Shown here in pieces: positions 8,623-18,053 of a stretch of 64,000 nt of DNA (positions within the stretch are counted from its first letter, which is position 1; every line of letters starts with the position of its first letter). The position numbers were made by a program, and so were the translations under genes. Origin of the DNA: Dehalococcoidia bacterium (lineage in GTDB: Bacteria; Chloroflexota; Dehalococcoidia; Lucifugimonadales; Lucifugimonadaceae); the NCBI GenBank assembly GCA_029940375.1, contig JAPYUX010000001.1:252038-316037 (forward strand), in the 5' to 3' direction. Under the pieces are notes generated by a model. That model did not search any database and was not told the DNA's origin. It saw only the letters and a list, made by a program, of their open reading frames with translations.

Positions 8623-10060
8623 TGTTTAGTATTTTAAATTGTTTCTTTAGTTCTTCTAAATTACTCTCCACAAAAAAAACTTTTCTCTTCTTTTTTTTCA
8701 AAGCTAAATAATCAGCAATGGCTTGTGTTTTAACAAACGTATTAAGAGTGTACAACGAATTCGGTATGTTTAGGTCAACGTTACCGTGTAGATTTATAAG
8801 TATATTAGTTATTTTGTGTTCGCTACCTTTAAGCATTTGCCCAGTAGAATGAAGGTATTGAGGAGCAACATTTATTGAAAGGAAGATATTTTTTTTTGAT
8901 AAATTTTGTTTTAAAATTTCAAACTGGCTAGAAAAATCTATTGCTTTATTTAATCCGAAAATACAAAAATTTATTATTTTAAATTTTTCAGAAATCTTTT
9001 TTTTAATAATTCTGGATATTTTATCAATAGAATACACTTTATATTTGGAAGAATCTTTTTCATTACTTGACAATAAAATTTGGGTATTTTTTTTTGTTTG
9101 TTCAACATTCGGTTGATCAAATGGTTGGATTTTTAAAAGTGATCCAAAAATAGTAATAACATATAACCAAATATGTAATTGATAAAAAAGATTCTCAGGC
9201 CCTGAAAGTTTCACTTCCAATCTATCAGAATTTAATATGTTGATCTTATTTGAAAAATTAAGATAAGGAAAAGGTTTTTTAACATTCATTAGAGGATATA
9301 TACCCGAATTGTTTTTACCCGTTGATTCTGAAATTAATTGTTCAACCCATTCTTTAACATAATTATTTTTTTCAGAATTTATACCTAATATCTTTTTCCC
9401 TTGATCAAATTGAGAAAACAGAAAGGCAATTTTAGGAATTGTAGGGTTATTTTTAGAAACTAGTCTACATTCTTTGTTTGCTAAATTGATTTGATTAATA
9501 ATACTCTTTACATTTAACCCTCCTAATATAAAAGGTATAATTCCAAAATATGTACACAAACCAAATCTTCCTGCTATTTTTTTTGGAGTGATGAAAGTGT
9601 TTTTTTTATCAAACCTACTGTCGTAATCATCTGATATGAAATAAATATCTTCATAATTTTTATTACCTAATATCGAATTTAAAATAAATGTCTCAGCAGT
9701 TTTGCCAGATTTTGAGCAAACAATAATAGCACTTTCTTGTTCATTAGAAATTTTTTGGATGAATTTTATTCTTTCGCTTTCAAAACTGTCTAAATAAAAG
9801 ATTTTTTTTGGAAAATAAAATGAAGCAATTTTAGCTAAACTAATTGCACCTCCCATGCCTATGAAAATGTATTTTTTGTAAGATTTAAAACTTTTCTCAA
9901 TCATATCAAAATTTGCAATATTTAGATCATCCATCCAAGCTAATGGAAATTCTTTGTAAGATTTGAAAGAGCCTTTATTAAAAATTTTTTCAGGTGAATT
10001 GAATAATTTTTCAATTAATTGTTGTTCCAAAATTAATGATTCAATTTCAGAAATAGTCAT
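8606..10060 (-). CDS. pgi: Glucose-6-phosphate isomerase, divergent
   Basis: A 484-residue cytoplasmic isomerase linking fructose-6-phosphate and glucose-6-phosphate. The two SIS-domain signatures are visible: IGMGGA at 67-72 and CSKSGKTAET near 115-124, the phosphate-binding loop. Catalytic-region motifs include GKNNSGIYPL, QPFDQPNVEQTK near 311-322 and YLHSTGQ near 402-408. The form resembles the PGI half of bacterial transaldolase-PGI fusions, but here transaldolase is the separate preceding gene, only one base away. The protein is very lysine- and isoleucine-rich, in keeping with the base composition. Confidence 0.88.
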   Translation of the reverse strand: MTISEIESLILEQQLIEKLFNSPEKIFNKGSFKSYKEFPLAWMDDLNIANFDMIEKSFKSYKKYIFIGMGGAISLAKIASFYFPKKIFYLDSFESERIKFIQKISNEQESAIIVCSKSGKTAETFILNSILGNKNYEDIYFISDDYDSRFDKKNTFITPKKIAGRFGLCTYFGIIPFILGGLNVKSIINQINLANKECRLVSKNNPTIPKIAFLFSQFDQGKKILGINSEKNNYVKEWVEQLISESTGKNNSGIYPLMNVKKPFPYLNFSNKINILNSDRLEVKLSGPENLFYQLHIWLYVITIFGSLLKIQPFDQPNVEQTKKNTQILLSSNEKDSSKYKVYSIDKISRIIKKKISEKFKIINFCIFGLNKAIDFSSQFEILKQNLSKKNIFLSINVAPQYLHSTGQMLKGSEHKITNILINLHGNVDLNIPNSLYTLNTFVKTQAIADYLALKKKKRKVFFVESNLEELKKQFKILNNDTTF

Positions 10061-10061
10061 C

Positions 10062-11102
10062 TTATTTTTTTTTGATTGATTTCATTTTTTTATTTACTGT
10101 CTCTAATACAGAACTGTAAGAATCTTGAAACAGTTTTATTCCATTTGATAATAATTCCTGAGTAATGAGATTCAGATCAAGAATTTTATCTAATTCTTCC
10201 ATAATTTCAGAATATGTTTCTGAGATTTTTAATTTATTTATTTCAAAATCTTGCTTTTTCAATAAATCATTTATTGTCTCTAAAGGTAAAGTGTTTATTG
10301 TTCCTGATATTGGTAAATTTTCACAATAATAAGCAGGATCTAAATCCTCAGCTTTCACACTAGTTGAAGCCCATAAAAGTTTCTGATAATTGTTTTTCAT
10401 TATTTTTTTAGAGTTTAAATAATGTTCAAATGCCTTGAAAGAATTTGCAATTCCAATTTTATGAAAGAGTTTATTTGAATTTTCTAAATTCATATCAACA
10501 GCGGTATCTATTCTGCTGATAAAGAATGAAGCAACAGATTTAGAGGAAGTATTTGTTTTTTGAGATTGTAAAAAAGCTTGAAGGCATTTTATGTATGAAT
10601 CAAAAGAGAATAATAATGTTACATTTATATTTATCCCACTTTCTAACAAATGCTGTATTGCTGGAAACCCAAAATCAGTTCCTGGAATTTTTATCATCAG
10701 GTTTTCTCTGTTTACTCTATTCCATAATCTCTTTGCTTCATTTATTGTTTCTTCTGTATTATTAGCTAGAAAAGGATCTACTTCTAGTGAAACAAAACCA
10801 TCAGTTCCTTCAGATTGTTTGTAAATTTTAAATAATAGATCAGAGGCCCTTTGAATATCTCGTATAGCTAATTCTTCAAATACGCCTTTTGGATCAGAAA
10901 TATTATTAGAAATTTCTCTAATTGTTTTATCATAGACTTCTGAAGAGGATATGGCTTTATCAAAAATAGAAGGATTACTTGTAATGCCTGTTATTCCTAA
11001 ATCTATAATCTTAGACAAATCTCCTGAGTCTAACATCTGTTTACTTATTGAATCTAACCAAATGGATTGATGATTTGATATTAATTTTTTTATGTTTGAC
11101 AT
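10062..11102 (-). CDS. tal: Transaldolase
   Basis: A 346-residue TIM-barrel enzyme that moves dihydroxyacetone units between sedoheptulose-7-phosphate and glyceraldehyde-3-phosphate. Motifs: GITSNPSIFDKA at 39-50, VSLEVDPFLA near 104-113, and the Schiff-base Lys138 in LMIKIPGT. Later FFISRIDTAVD and LWASTSVKAEDLDPAYY also match the family. The length and the C-terminal helix fit the form found fused to glucose-6-phosphate isomerase in some bacteria. It directly follows rpiB with no gap, inside one operon. Confidence 0.94.
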   Translation of the reverse strand: MSNIKKLISNHQSIWLDSISKQMLDSGDLSKIIDLGITGITSNPSIFDKAISSSEVYDKTIREISNNISDPKGVFEELAIRDIQRASDLLFKIYKQSEGTDGFVSLEVDPFLANNTEETINEAKRLWNRVNRENLMIKIPGTDFGFPAIQHLLESGININVTLLFSFDSYIKCLQAFLQSQKTNTSSKSVASFFISRIDTAVDMNLENSNKLFHKIGIANSFKAFEHYLNSKKIMKNNYQKLLWASTSVKAEDLDPAYYCENLPISGTINTLPLETINDLLKKQDFEINKLKISETYSEIMEELDKILDLNLITQELLSNGIKLFQDSYSSVLETVNKKMKSIKKK

Positions 11103-11561
11103 TTATGAAAAATTATTTTTTTCTATTTGTTGAAGTTTTTCTTTTCTTCTTTGAAATCTTTTCTCTGGTTTATATTCTGCATTTATGAATGCTTCGACAA
11201 TTTTATTGGCTAATTCTTCACCAATAATCCTACCACCTAAACATAGTACATTCATATCATCATGTTCTACACCCTGAGCAGCTGAGTATGTATCATGACA
11301 AATCGCAGCTCTTACGTTTATGAACTTGTTTGCAACAACTGATGCTCCAACCCCAGAACCACATAATACTATACCTCTATCATAGATCCCTTGACTTATA
11401 GCTTCTGCTACATTTTTGGTTGTATCTGGATAATCATCATCGGGAAAATATTCTTTCGAACCTAAATCTTTAACTTCATATCCAAAATTATTCAAAAGAT
11501 TTATTATTTTGTTTTTTAATTCATAACCACCGTGGTCTGAACTGATACAAATTTTTACCAT
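11103..11561 (-). CDS. rpiB: Ribose-5-phosphate isomerase B
   Basis: A 152-residue LacAB/RpiB-fold isomerase interconverting ribose-5-phosphate and ribulose-5-phosphate. It begins with the family motif ISSDHGGYELK (residues 6-16, including the catalytic-site Asp-His). It then has DYPD near 48, the active-site CGSGVGASVVANK with its Cys near residue 67, and the closing EHDDMNVLCLGGRIIG. The C-terminus is slightly longer and basic. It is 5 bases from tkt and abuts tal. Confidence 0.95.
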   Translation of the reverse strand: MVKICISSDHGGYELKNKIINLLNNFGYEVKDLGSKEYFPDDDYPDTTKNVAEAISQGIYDRGIVLCGSGVGASVVANKFINVRAAICHDTYSAAQGVEHDDMNVLCLGGRIIGEELANKIVEAFINAEYKPEKRFQRRKEKLQQIEKNNFS

Positions 11562-11566
11562 GTTAA

Positions 11567-13576
11567 TTATTTTATAGAATTTTTTATGATTTTTTTTGTT
11601 TTATCAATTATTCTATCTGTTGAGAAGCCGAATTTATCAAGTACTTCACTTCCTTTTGCTGATTTCCCAAAAGTATCTATTGATATTATTGTATCGTTGT
11701 TTCGGGTATATTTTTGCCATCCCAAACCAATTCCTGCTTCAATAGAAATAATCAATTTGGATTTTTTTGAAATAATTTCCTCTTGATATTCTTTATTTTG
11801 TTCATCAAAAATTTCCCAACAAGGCATAGAAACTACCCGTATTTTATACTGAGTGGCAAAATGTTTTGCAGCTTCTATGGTGGGTGCTACTTCTGAACCA
11901 GTAGATATAAATGTAATTTCTGGGGTACTGTCTGAATTTTTATAACAAATATATGCCCCCCTTAAGAAATCTCTTTCCTTAAGTCGTATTTTGGTAATTG
12001 ATTCAAGACTTGGGACTGCTTGTCTAGATAAAATCATTGCTGAAGGATTTGATCTATTTGTTATTGCTGCCTTCCAAGATAACAAAGTTTCTTTTCTATC
12101 AGCTGGCCTGAAAACTTTCAAGTCAGGTATTCCTCTTAGACTCATAAGTTGCGAAATTGGTTGATGAGTTGGTCCGTCTTCACCTAATCCTATTGAATCA
12201 TGAGTAAGTATCCAAATGCTATTAAGTCCGGACAATGCACTAAGTCTTATAGAGCCTCTCATATAATCAGAAAAAATTAAAAAAGTGCCTCCAAAAGGAA
12301 TAAAAGATCCATGTGCAGATATGCCATTTATTATCCCTCCCATTCCATGTTCCCTAACTCCAAATTTTATATTTCTACCAGTCGGTAATTTTTTGGAGAA
12401 ATTTCCAGAATCGTTAATATTTGTATTTGTAGAAGTTGTAAGATCTGCAGATCCTCCCAATAGATTTAATAAGCTTTTTGACAACATATTTATTGCCAAC
12501 CCTGATGATGCTCTGGTAGCTTCTGGTTCATTATTTTCTTTTATAACTTCATCTAATTCTTTAGCCCATCCAGTGGGCAATTTATTATTCATAAGTAAAT
12601 TTAATTCTTTATATAAATCAGGGTGTTTTGCTTTATATTCAGAGATTTCATTATTCCAATTATTTTCCAGAATTTCTCCTTCTTTCCTTATGGTGCTCAT
12701 ATGTTCGACAACTTCATTTGGAATTTCAAATGCTTTATATTTCCAATTTAATTTTTTTCTTGTTAATTCAGTTTCATTTTCTCCTAAAGGTTCCCCATGT
12801 GCTGTTTCTTTACCAGATTTATTAGGAGATCCATACCCTATTGTAGTATTAGCAATTATAAGGCTAGGTTGATTTAAATTATTTTTTGCTTTTGTAATTG
12901 AGGTTTCTATTGCTTTAATGTCATTTCCATCTATATTTTCTATTACCTCCCAACCATAAGCCAGAAACCTTTGCGCAACGTTTTCTGTAAAAGCTAAATC
13001 GTTTGAACCATCTATTGTTATATTGTTTGAATCATAAATGTAAATGAGTTTACCTAATCTAAGTGTTCCTGCTAATGAAGCGGCTTCAGATGAAATCCCT
13101 TCTTGAAGGTCTCCATCTCCTACTATTGAATATATGTAATGATTGATTATTTTAGAATCGAGATTAAATTTAGAGGATAAAATTTTTTCAGAAATTGCCA
13201 TTCCTACACCGTTTGCAAATCCTTGTCCAAGAGGACCGGTTGTTACTTCTATGCCCATTGAAGGATTGATTTCAGGATGTCCGGGTGTTTTGGAATTCAT
13301 TTGTCTGAAACTTTTCAAATCATCTATAGAATATTTGTATCCTGATAAAAAAAGAGCTGAATATAATAGTGCAGAAGCATGACCTATAGATAAAATAAAT
13401 CTATCTCTATTAAAAAACAAAGGGTTTTTTGGGTTATGTCTCATCATTTTTTTGAAGAGTACATATGCTATCCCTGCAACACCCATTGGAGCTCCGGGAT
13501 GGCCTGAATTAGCTTGGTTAACCTGGTCTATTGATAAAAACCTTAATGTATTTATTGTTTTTGAAACTATATCCAT
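11567..13576 (-). CDS. tkt: Transketolase
   Basis: A 669-residue thiamine-diphosphate enzyme of the non-oxidative pentose-phosphate pathway. The N-terminal half holds NSGHPGAPMG near 23-32 and the cofactor motif GDGDLQEG...NNITIDG near residues 151-190. The pyrimidine domain contains KFGVREHGMGGIINGISAHG, DSIGLGEDGPTHQP and the C-terminal TGSEV motif. Full length. It appears to be the first gene of the minus-strand operon tkt-rpiB-tal-pgi-DUF2090-gnd. The upstream gap of about 115 bases separates it from the gluconolactonase-like gene and should carry the promoter, although I see no convincing box pair. Confidence 0.95.
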   Translation of the reverse strand: MDIVSKTINTLRFLSIDQVNQANSGHPGAPMGVAGIAYVLFKKMMRHNPKNPLFFNRDRFILSIGHASALLYSALFLSGYKYSIDDLKSFRQMNSKTPGHPEINPSMGIEVTTGPLGQGFANGVGMAISEKILSSKFNLDSKIINHYIYSIVGDGDLQEGISSEAASLAGTLRLGKLIYIYDSNNITIDGSNDLAFTENVAQRFLAYGWEVIENIDGNDIKAIETSITKAKNNLNQPSLIIANTTIGYGSPNKSGKETAHGEPLGENETELTRKKLNWKYKAFEIPNEVVEHMSTIRKEGEILENNWNNEISEYKAKHPDLYKELNLLMNNKLPTGWAKELDEVIKENNEPEATRASSGLAINMLSKSLLNLLGGSADLTTSTNTNINDSGNFSKKLPTGRNIKFGVREHGMGGIINGISAHGSFIPFGGTFLIFSDYMRGSIRLSALSGLNSIWILTHDSIGLGEDGPTHQPISQLMSLRGIPDLKVFRPADRKETLLSWKAAITNRSNPSAMILSRQAVPSLESITKIRLKERDFLRGAYICYKNSDSTPEITFISTGSEVAPTIEAAKHFATQYKIRVVSMPCWEIFDEQNKEYQEEIISKKSKLIISIEAGIGLGWQKYTRNNDTIISIDTFGKSAKGSEVLDKFGFSTDRIIDKTKKIIKNSIK

Positions 13577-13693
13577 ATTATTAAAGTTCTGAATTTGAGG
13601 TTGTTTCCAACTCTATTGTATATAAGCGATGTAAAAATAAAAGACTAGAAACAAATATATATATAATAAAAATCTATAATCGAACTTAATAAA

Positions 13694-14614
13694 TTAAAAG
13701 TAAGTCTTTGAGTAAGTTTTCATTTTGATCGAGTATAAAGATTTATCTGAAGTTATGTACAGTTGATCATAATTTTTACCACCAAAACATAAGTTTGCCG
13801 TTCTTTGCTCAGGGAGTTGTATTTTAGCTAATAAATCACCCTTTGGGGAAAATATATGAACTCCATCCCAAGCAGATGAAAAAACATTACCGTTCACATC
13901 TACCTTTATTCCATCAGGGGAACCTGGTCTGGGTTTAGCAAATTGTTTTTTGTTTGAAATTTTATTGTTTGTAACTTTAAAAGAATAAATCAAACCAGTT
14001 TCTCCAGTATCTGTTACATATAAAGTTTTTTCATCAGGTGAAAAAGCTATCCCATTTGGGCCTTCTATTTCCGATGTCATTAAGTGAGTTTTGTTATTAT
14101 TGTCTATCATGTAAACTCCATTAAATCCTAATTCACTAGGAGACTGATAGCCTTCAAAATTGGTTTTTATTCCATATTGAGGATCTGTAAACCAAATTGT
14201 TCCATCTGATTTAGTTATAAGATCGTTGGGAGAATTTAATTTCTTCCCATCATATTTATTAGAAATTATATTCACTTCTCCATATTTATTGGTTTTGCTA
14301 ATAGCTCTCCTACCATGTTCTGCTGAAATGAGATTTCCTTCTAAATCAGTTGAATTTCCATTTGAGAAATTAGATGGGTATCTGAACACACCAGTTGAAC
14401 CATTTCTTGTATCGTAATAAAGCATTCTATTAAATGGGATGTCTGACCAAACTAATATTTCTTTACTTTTAAGATAAACAGGTCCTTCGGCCCATAAACA
14501 TCCTACAAATAATTGTTTAATTTCTTTTTTTTGAATAAACAAGTTCTCAGCATCTTTTCTGAATATCTGGACTTCTTTTTTTAAATCATCTTCATTTCGG
14601 AATATTTTGACCAC
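13694..14614 (-). CDS. SMP-30/gluconolactonase-family beta-propeller protein
   Basis: A 306-residue six-bladed propeller of the SMP-30/LRE family (gluconolactonase-like), which opens sugar lactones using a bound divalent metal. The metal-ligand motifs are present: WAEGPVY near residue 42, LNSPNDLITKSDGTIWFTDP near 126-145, and GIAFSPDEKTLYVTDTG near 187-203. No signal peptide is evident, so it is probably cytoplasmic. The start is GTG, 5 bases after the helicase-loader stop, so it may be read from the rplI-dnaB transcript. With the FGGY kinase and gnd it could make a gluconolactone-gluconate-6-phosphogluconate route; the substrate is inferred. Confidence 0.8.
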   Translation of the reverse strand: MVKIFRNEDDLKKEVQIFRKDAENLFIQKKEIKQLFVGCLWAEGPVYLKSKEILVWSDIPFNRMLYYDTRNGSTGVFRYPSNFSNGNSTDLEGNLISAEHGRRAISKTNKYGEVNIISNKYDGKKLNSPNDLITKSDGTIWFTDPQYGIKTNFEGYQSPSELGFNGVYMIDNNNKTHLMTSEIEGPNGIAFSPDEKTLYVTDTGETGLIYSFKVTNNKISNKKQFAKPRPGSPDGIKVDVNGNVFSSAWDGVHIFSPKGDLLAKIQLPEQRTANLCFGGKNYDQLYITSDKSLYSIKMKTYSKTYF

Positions 14615-14619
14615 AAATA

Positions 14620-15993
14620 TTATCCGTTAGTATTTTTTTTCTTAAAAAGATGTTTTCTTAAATCTCTTGGAGGAAGTTGAATTTCGTTCACTTGTTCTAC
14701 GTTAGATAATCTAGAGCAAACCCATTTTGTAAATTCAGAATCTGAACCAATCTTAGTCCTTTTATTAGTATCGTAACTAAAAATGTTTTTATAATCGACA
14801 TTACTATTAACTACTGTGCGTTTCAAATTGTCTTGTCTATGAGCTAGTAATTTATAAATTAACTCATCTGACCAATTCGAATTTGAATGTCCCCACAAAT
14901 CATCAATAAACAAATATTCTATATTTTTACATCTTTCGTACAGAACTCCATTCCCTTGATTATTTGTGTAACTATTTCTGACATTTTCTAACAGGTTTGA
15001 GATTTTTATAAAAAAGATCTCTTTACCTTTTTTTATCAATTCATTAGCTATCGCAGAAGAAAGATAACTTTTGCCTGATCCTTGAACACCATAAATAAAT
15101 AGCCACATTGGATTGGATTTATTGATGAAATCATTAGTTATTTCAATCATACTTTTTATGGGGAACTTTTTGTCATTTTCATAAGCGTTAAAGACTGTTT
15201 TTAAATCAGATTTTTTGTGTATTTCTTCAATGCCAGACTTTATGATTGCTATATTTTTAGATTTAAACTCAATGTTTTCAACTAAATTAGGATCTGAAAA
15301 TTTCATCTGAAATCTATCATTGAAATCAAATATAGATTTATTCAAGACTATTACCGTTGGCAATTTTCTGTTGTATCGATAGGTAAATAAATAATCAATT
15401 TTTTCTTCCACCCAATTAGAATTAATTTGCGTCCCAAAATCATCTATTATTAAAAATGGTGAATCGATTAAAATATTATAAGAATCTTCATTGTTTGTTG
15501 AAATTGTTGATCTAATCTCTTCAATGACATTTTGCATCGACTTAAACGTAACTGGTTTGTTCTCCTTCACGCAAGCGTGTGCTATCCCTAATGCTATATG
15601 TGTTTTTCCAGTACCAGATGGTCCAGTTATTATTAACCATCCTCTTGGATCTTCTGAATAAAGTTTTGCTAATTCTAAATTTTTTGATAAATTACGCCCA
15701 TCTGAAACACCTACACTTCCATCTGTTCTAAAATTATCAAAGGTAAACTCTTTTAATTTATCAAGACCAAAAAGTCTCAACTTTAACAAATAATCTAAAT
15801 TGTGATTTTTTTCATTTTGACATTCACAAGGTATTGCATTCCGACGAGTATTTGCTTCATCTCCATCATCTAAGATCCATCTTGCACCATTACACACGAG
15901 ACATTCATTATCTAAATTTTCAACATTATGTTTAAAATTTGGGTCAAATTTTTCTTTATTTATTCTGTGTATGATTTCACTTAAGCTTTCCAC
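14620..15993 (-). CDS. DnaC/DnaI-like helicase loader with two tandem AAA+ modules
   Basis: A 457-residue protein. It begins with a zinc-ribbon-like segment (C31xxC34...C56xC58) as in DnaI/DnaC-type loaders. A first AAA+ module follows, with Walker A GPSGTGKT at 124-131 and Walker B FLIIDDFG at 180-187. A second complete-looking module has Walker A GVQGSGKS at 302-309 and Walker B LFIDDLWG at 361-368. Ordinary loaders carry one ATPase domain, so this looks like an internal duplication or fusion. It is 4 bases downstream of dnaB, which supports a role in loading the replicative helicase. An N-terminal helicase-binding domain beyond the zinc part is not obvious. Confidence 0.75.
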   Translation of the reverse strand: MESLSEIIHRINKEKFDPNFKHNVENLDNECLVCNGARWILDDGDEANTRRNAIPCECQNEKNHNLDYLLKLRLFGLDKLKEFTFDNFRTDGSVGVSDGRNLSKNLELAKLYSEDPRGWLIITGPSGTGKTHIALGIAHACVKENKPVTFKSMQNVIEEIRSTISTNNEDSYNILIDSPFLIIDDFGTQINSNWVEEKIDYLFTYRYNRKLPTVIVLNKSIFDFNDRFQMKFSDPNLVENIEFKSKNIAIIKSGIEEIHKKSDLKTVFNAYENDKKFPIKSMIEITNDFINKSNPMWLFIYGVQGSGKSYLSSAIANELIKKGKEIFFIKISNLLENVRNSYTNNQGNGVLYERCKNIEYLFIDDLWGHSNSNWSDELIYKLLAHRQDNLKRTVVNSNVDYKNIFSYDTNKRTKIGSDSEFTKWVCSRLSNVEQVNEIQLPPRDLRKHLFKKKNTNG

Positions 15994-15997
15994 TATT

Positions 15998-17377
15998 TTA
16001 TCCTTCAGCCATGGCTTGTTTATTTACTGAATCGATTGTTATAAACCTTCCTATCGAATCGTCAACGCCTAAGGGAATTGTATCAGTTGGACCATTTCTG
16101 TGTTTTGCTATAATTATTTCTGCCTGGCCTTCTGGATATGGAATTCCAGGATTGTTTTTCATCCAATCTTCACGAGTAGTAAATTTTTCTTCTCTATGGA
16201 TAAACATAACAACATCAGCATCTTGTTCAATTGAACCAGATTCTCGTAAATCAGATAATAGTGGTCTGTGTGATTGCCTGTGTTCAATTGCCCTTGATAA
16301 TTGAGAAATAGCAATTACCGGAACTTTTAAATCTCGAGCCATTGCTTTGATTTGACGAGATATTTCTGAAACTTCTTGTGCTCTATTTGTATCTCTATTG
16401 CCTTTATTTGTAGTAACAAGTTGCATGTAGTCTATGACAATAAAATCTAAACCATATTCTAATTGTAATCTTCTTGCTTTCCCTCTCATTTCTGCTACTG
16501 CTTGTATTGGTGAATCATCAATAAAAATTGATAAATCAGAGAGTCTTCCAATTGCATCAACTAGTCTATTTTCATCTGAGCTACTTAATCTCCGCATTCT
16601 TAAGGAATGCATATTGATTCTACCTTGAGTTGAAAGCATCCTTGTGGCAATTTGTTCTCTTCCCATTTCCAAAGAGAATATTGCTACATTATTATTGTTA
16701 GTAGCTGCATTGATAGCAACATTTAGAGCAAACATAGACTTTCCAACCGATGGGCGAGCAGCTATGACGATCATATCAGATCTTTGAAATCCACCTAAAA
16801 GATCATCTAATAAATGAAAACCTGAATCAATAGGTTGATTCTCAGCATCAGACAAGTCAGTTGATGAGCTCTCTAGATAAGGTGTGAGAGTTTCTCTTAA
16901 AGGAACAAAATCTCGGCTTGGTTGATCACTTCTTATGTTATAAATTATATCTTCTGCTCTGTTTAAAGCGTTTTCAATGTCAGGGTTATTGTCAAATCCA
17001 ATATCTGAAATATCTTCAGCTGCAGTAATTAAAGTTCTCATTGTTGCTGTTCTTCTTACCAAATTAGCATAATGTTTGATGTGCAAAGATGTAGGTACTA
17101 CATTTATAACTTTTGCTAGATATGCTCTACCGCCAACTGTTTCCAATTTGTCAAGAGTTTCTAATTCATGAGCAATTGTGATCTGATTTATCGGTTGTTG
17201 TCTTGTGAATAACTCTTTTGCTATTTCAAAAACTAGCCTATTTGCTTCCATATAAAAATGTTGAGGTTCTAATATTGAAGCTATTTTAGAGAACCCCAAA
17301 TCATCAATAAGCAATGAACCTATTACAGATTCCTCTGCGGACAAATCATGAGGGAAAAGTCTATCTGATAAAACCAT
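15998..17377 (-). CDS. dnaB: Replicative DNA helicase DnaB
   Basis: A 459-residue hexameric 5'-3' helicase of the replication fork. The N-terminal DnaB domain begins near LPHDLSAEESVIGSLLID. The RecA-like domain has Walker A ARPSVGKS near residues 205-213, FSLEMGREQIATRML, the Walker B-type FIVIDYMQL and the DnaB motif SDLRESGSIEQDADVVMFIHRE. It ends with ...GPTDTIPLGVDDSIGRFI. No intein or insertion. It lies 20 bases after rplI and 4 bases before the tandem-ATPase loader, the usual rplI-dnaB order. Confidence 0.96.
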   Translation of the reverse strand: MVLSDRLFPHDLSAEESVIGSLLIDDLGFSKIASILEPQHFYMEANRLVFEIAKELFTRQQPINQITIAHELETLDKLETVGGRAYLAKVINVVPTSLHIKHYANLVRRTATMRTLITAAEDISDIGFDNNPDIENALNRAEDIIYNIRSDQPSRDFVPLRETLTPYLESSSTDLSDAENQPIDSGFHLLDDLLGGFQRSDMIVIAARPSVGKSMFALNVAINAATNNNNVAIFSLEMGREQIATRMLSTQGRINMHSLRMRRLSSSDENRLVDAIGRLSDLSIFIDDSPIQAVAEMRGKARRLQLEYGLDFIVIDYMQLVTTNKGNRDTNRAQEVSEISRQIKAMARDLKVPVIAISQLSRAIEHRQSHRPLLSDLRESGSIEQDADVVMFIHREEKFTTREDWMKNNPGIPYPEGQAEIIIAKHRNGPTDTIPLGVDDSIGRFITIDSVNKQAMAEG

Positions 17378-17397
17378 ATTTAAAATTTAATTATTTT

Positions 17398-18009
17398 TTA
17401 CTGTGTATCTGATTTATTATCTTCATTTTCATGTAATTCAGAAGTGGTTTTATCGTCTTTTTTTTCTTTTATTGAATTATCTTTATTTATATTTTCTTTT
17501 TCTTCTAATTTTTTTAATTTTTCTTGTTCGATTTTATGTTCTTCTATCAGCATTTTAGATTCTTCATCTGGGACTACATCTATTTCTAAATCAATTTCAA
17601 CTTCTTCAACAAATTTTGCTTTTATTTTATAGTTTCCTATAGTACGAATTGGTTCCTGTATATTAAAATATCTTCTATTCATAGGTTTACTAATTAATAT
17701 CTCAGTATGATCAGAAATTATCGATGGAGTTATCGATCCATATAATCTACCTGTAGGTCCTGTTCTTACTTCAATTTTGATTGATGATTGTTGTAAAATT
17801 TCAGCTATTTCATTCCAATCCTTAGTTTCATCTGCTCTTCGAACTTCAGCTTCACCCCTGAGTTTTGTTGCTCTTTGTAATGCTTCTTCAGTAGCCAAAA
17901 CGGCTAGACCATTAGGGATTAAGTAATTTCTAGCAAATCCTGGCTTTACGCTTTTTACATCTCCTGCTCGGGCTGTTGGTAATAAGTCTTTTAAAAACAA
18001 AATATTCAT
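17398..18009 (-). CDS. rplI: 50S ribosomal protein L9 (bL9) with long charged tail
   Basis: A 203-residue protein of the large subunit. The N-terminal domain is classic (MNILFLKDL, GDVKSVKPGFARNYLIPNGLA), followed by the connecting helix and the C-terminal domain with GPTGRLYGSITPSII. Normal L9 ends near residue 150; here about 50 residues of Lys/Glu/Asp-rich, probably disordered sequence follow. A GGAGG ribosome site lies about 11 bases upstream of the ATG. It is the first gene of rplI-dnaB-loader and is transcribed away from acsA. The usual rpsF-ssb-rpsR genes are not in front of it. Confidence 0.94.
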   Translation of the reverse strand: MNILFLKDLLPTARAGDVKSVKPGFARNYLIPNGLAVLATEEALQRATKLRGEAEVRRADETKDWNEIAEILQQSSIKIEVRTGPTGRLYGSITPSIISDHTEILISKPMNRRYFNIQEPIRTIGNYKIKAKFVEEVEIDLEIDVVPDEESKMLIEEHKIEQEKLKKLEEKENINKDNSIKEKKDDKTTSELHENEDNKSDTQ

Positions 18010-18053
18010 TTTTTGATTATCCTCCAGTCACATTTACTTAACACTGTTAAAAT

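Noticed and set aside
12285..12872. Long open frame (195 codons) on the plus strand
   Set aside because: It is antisense to transketolase, whose motifs are intact; the frame is a by-product of codon use and has no recognisable domain or ribosome site.
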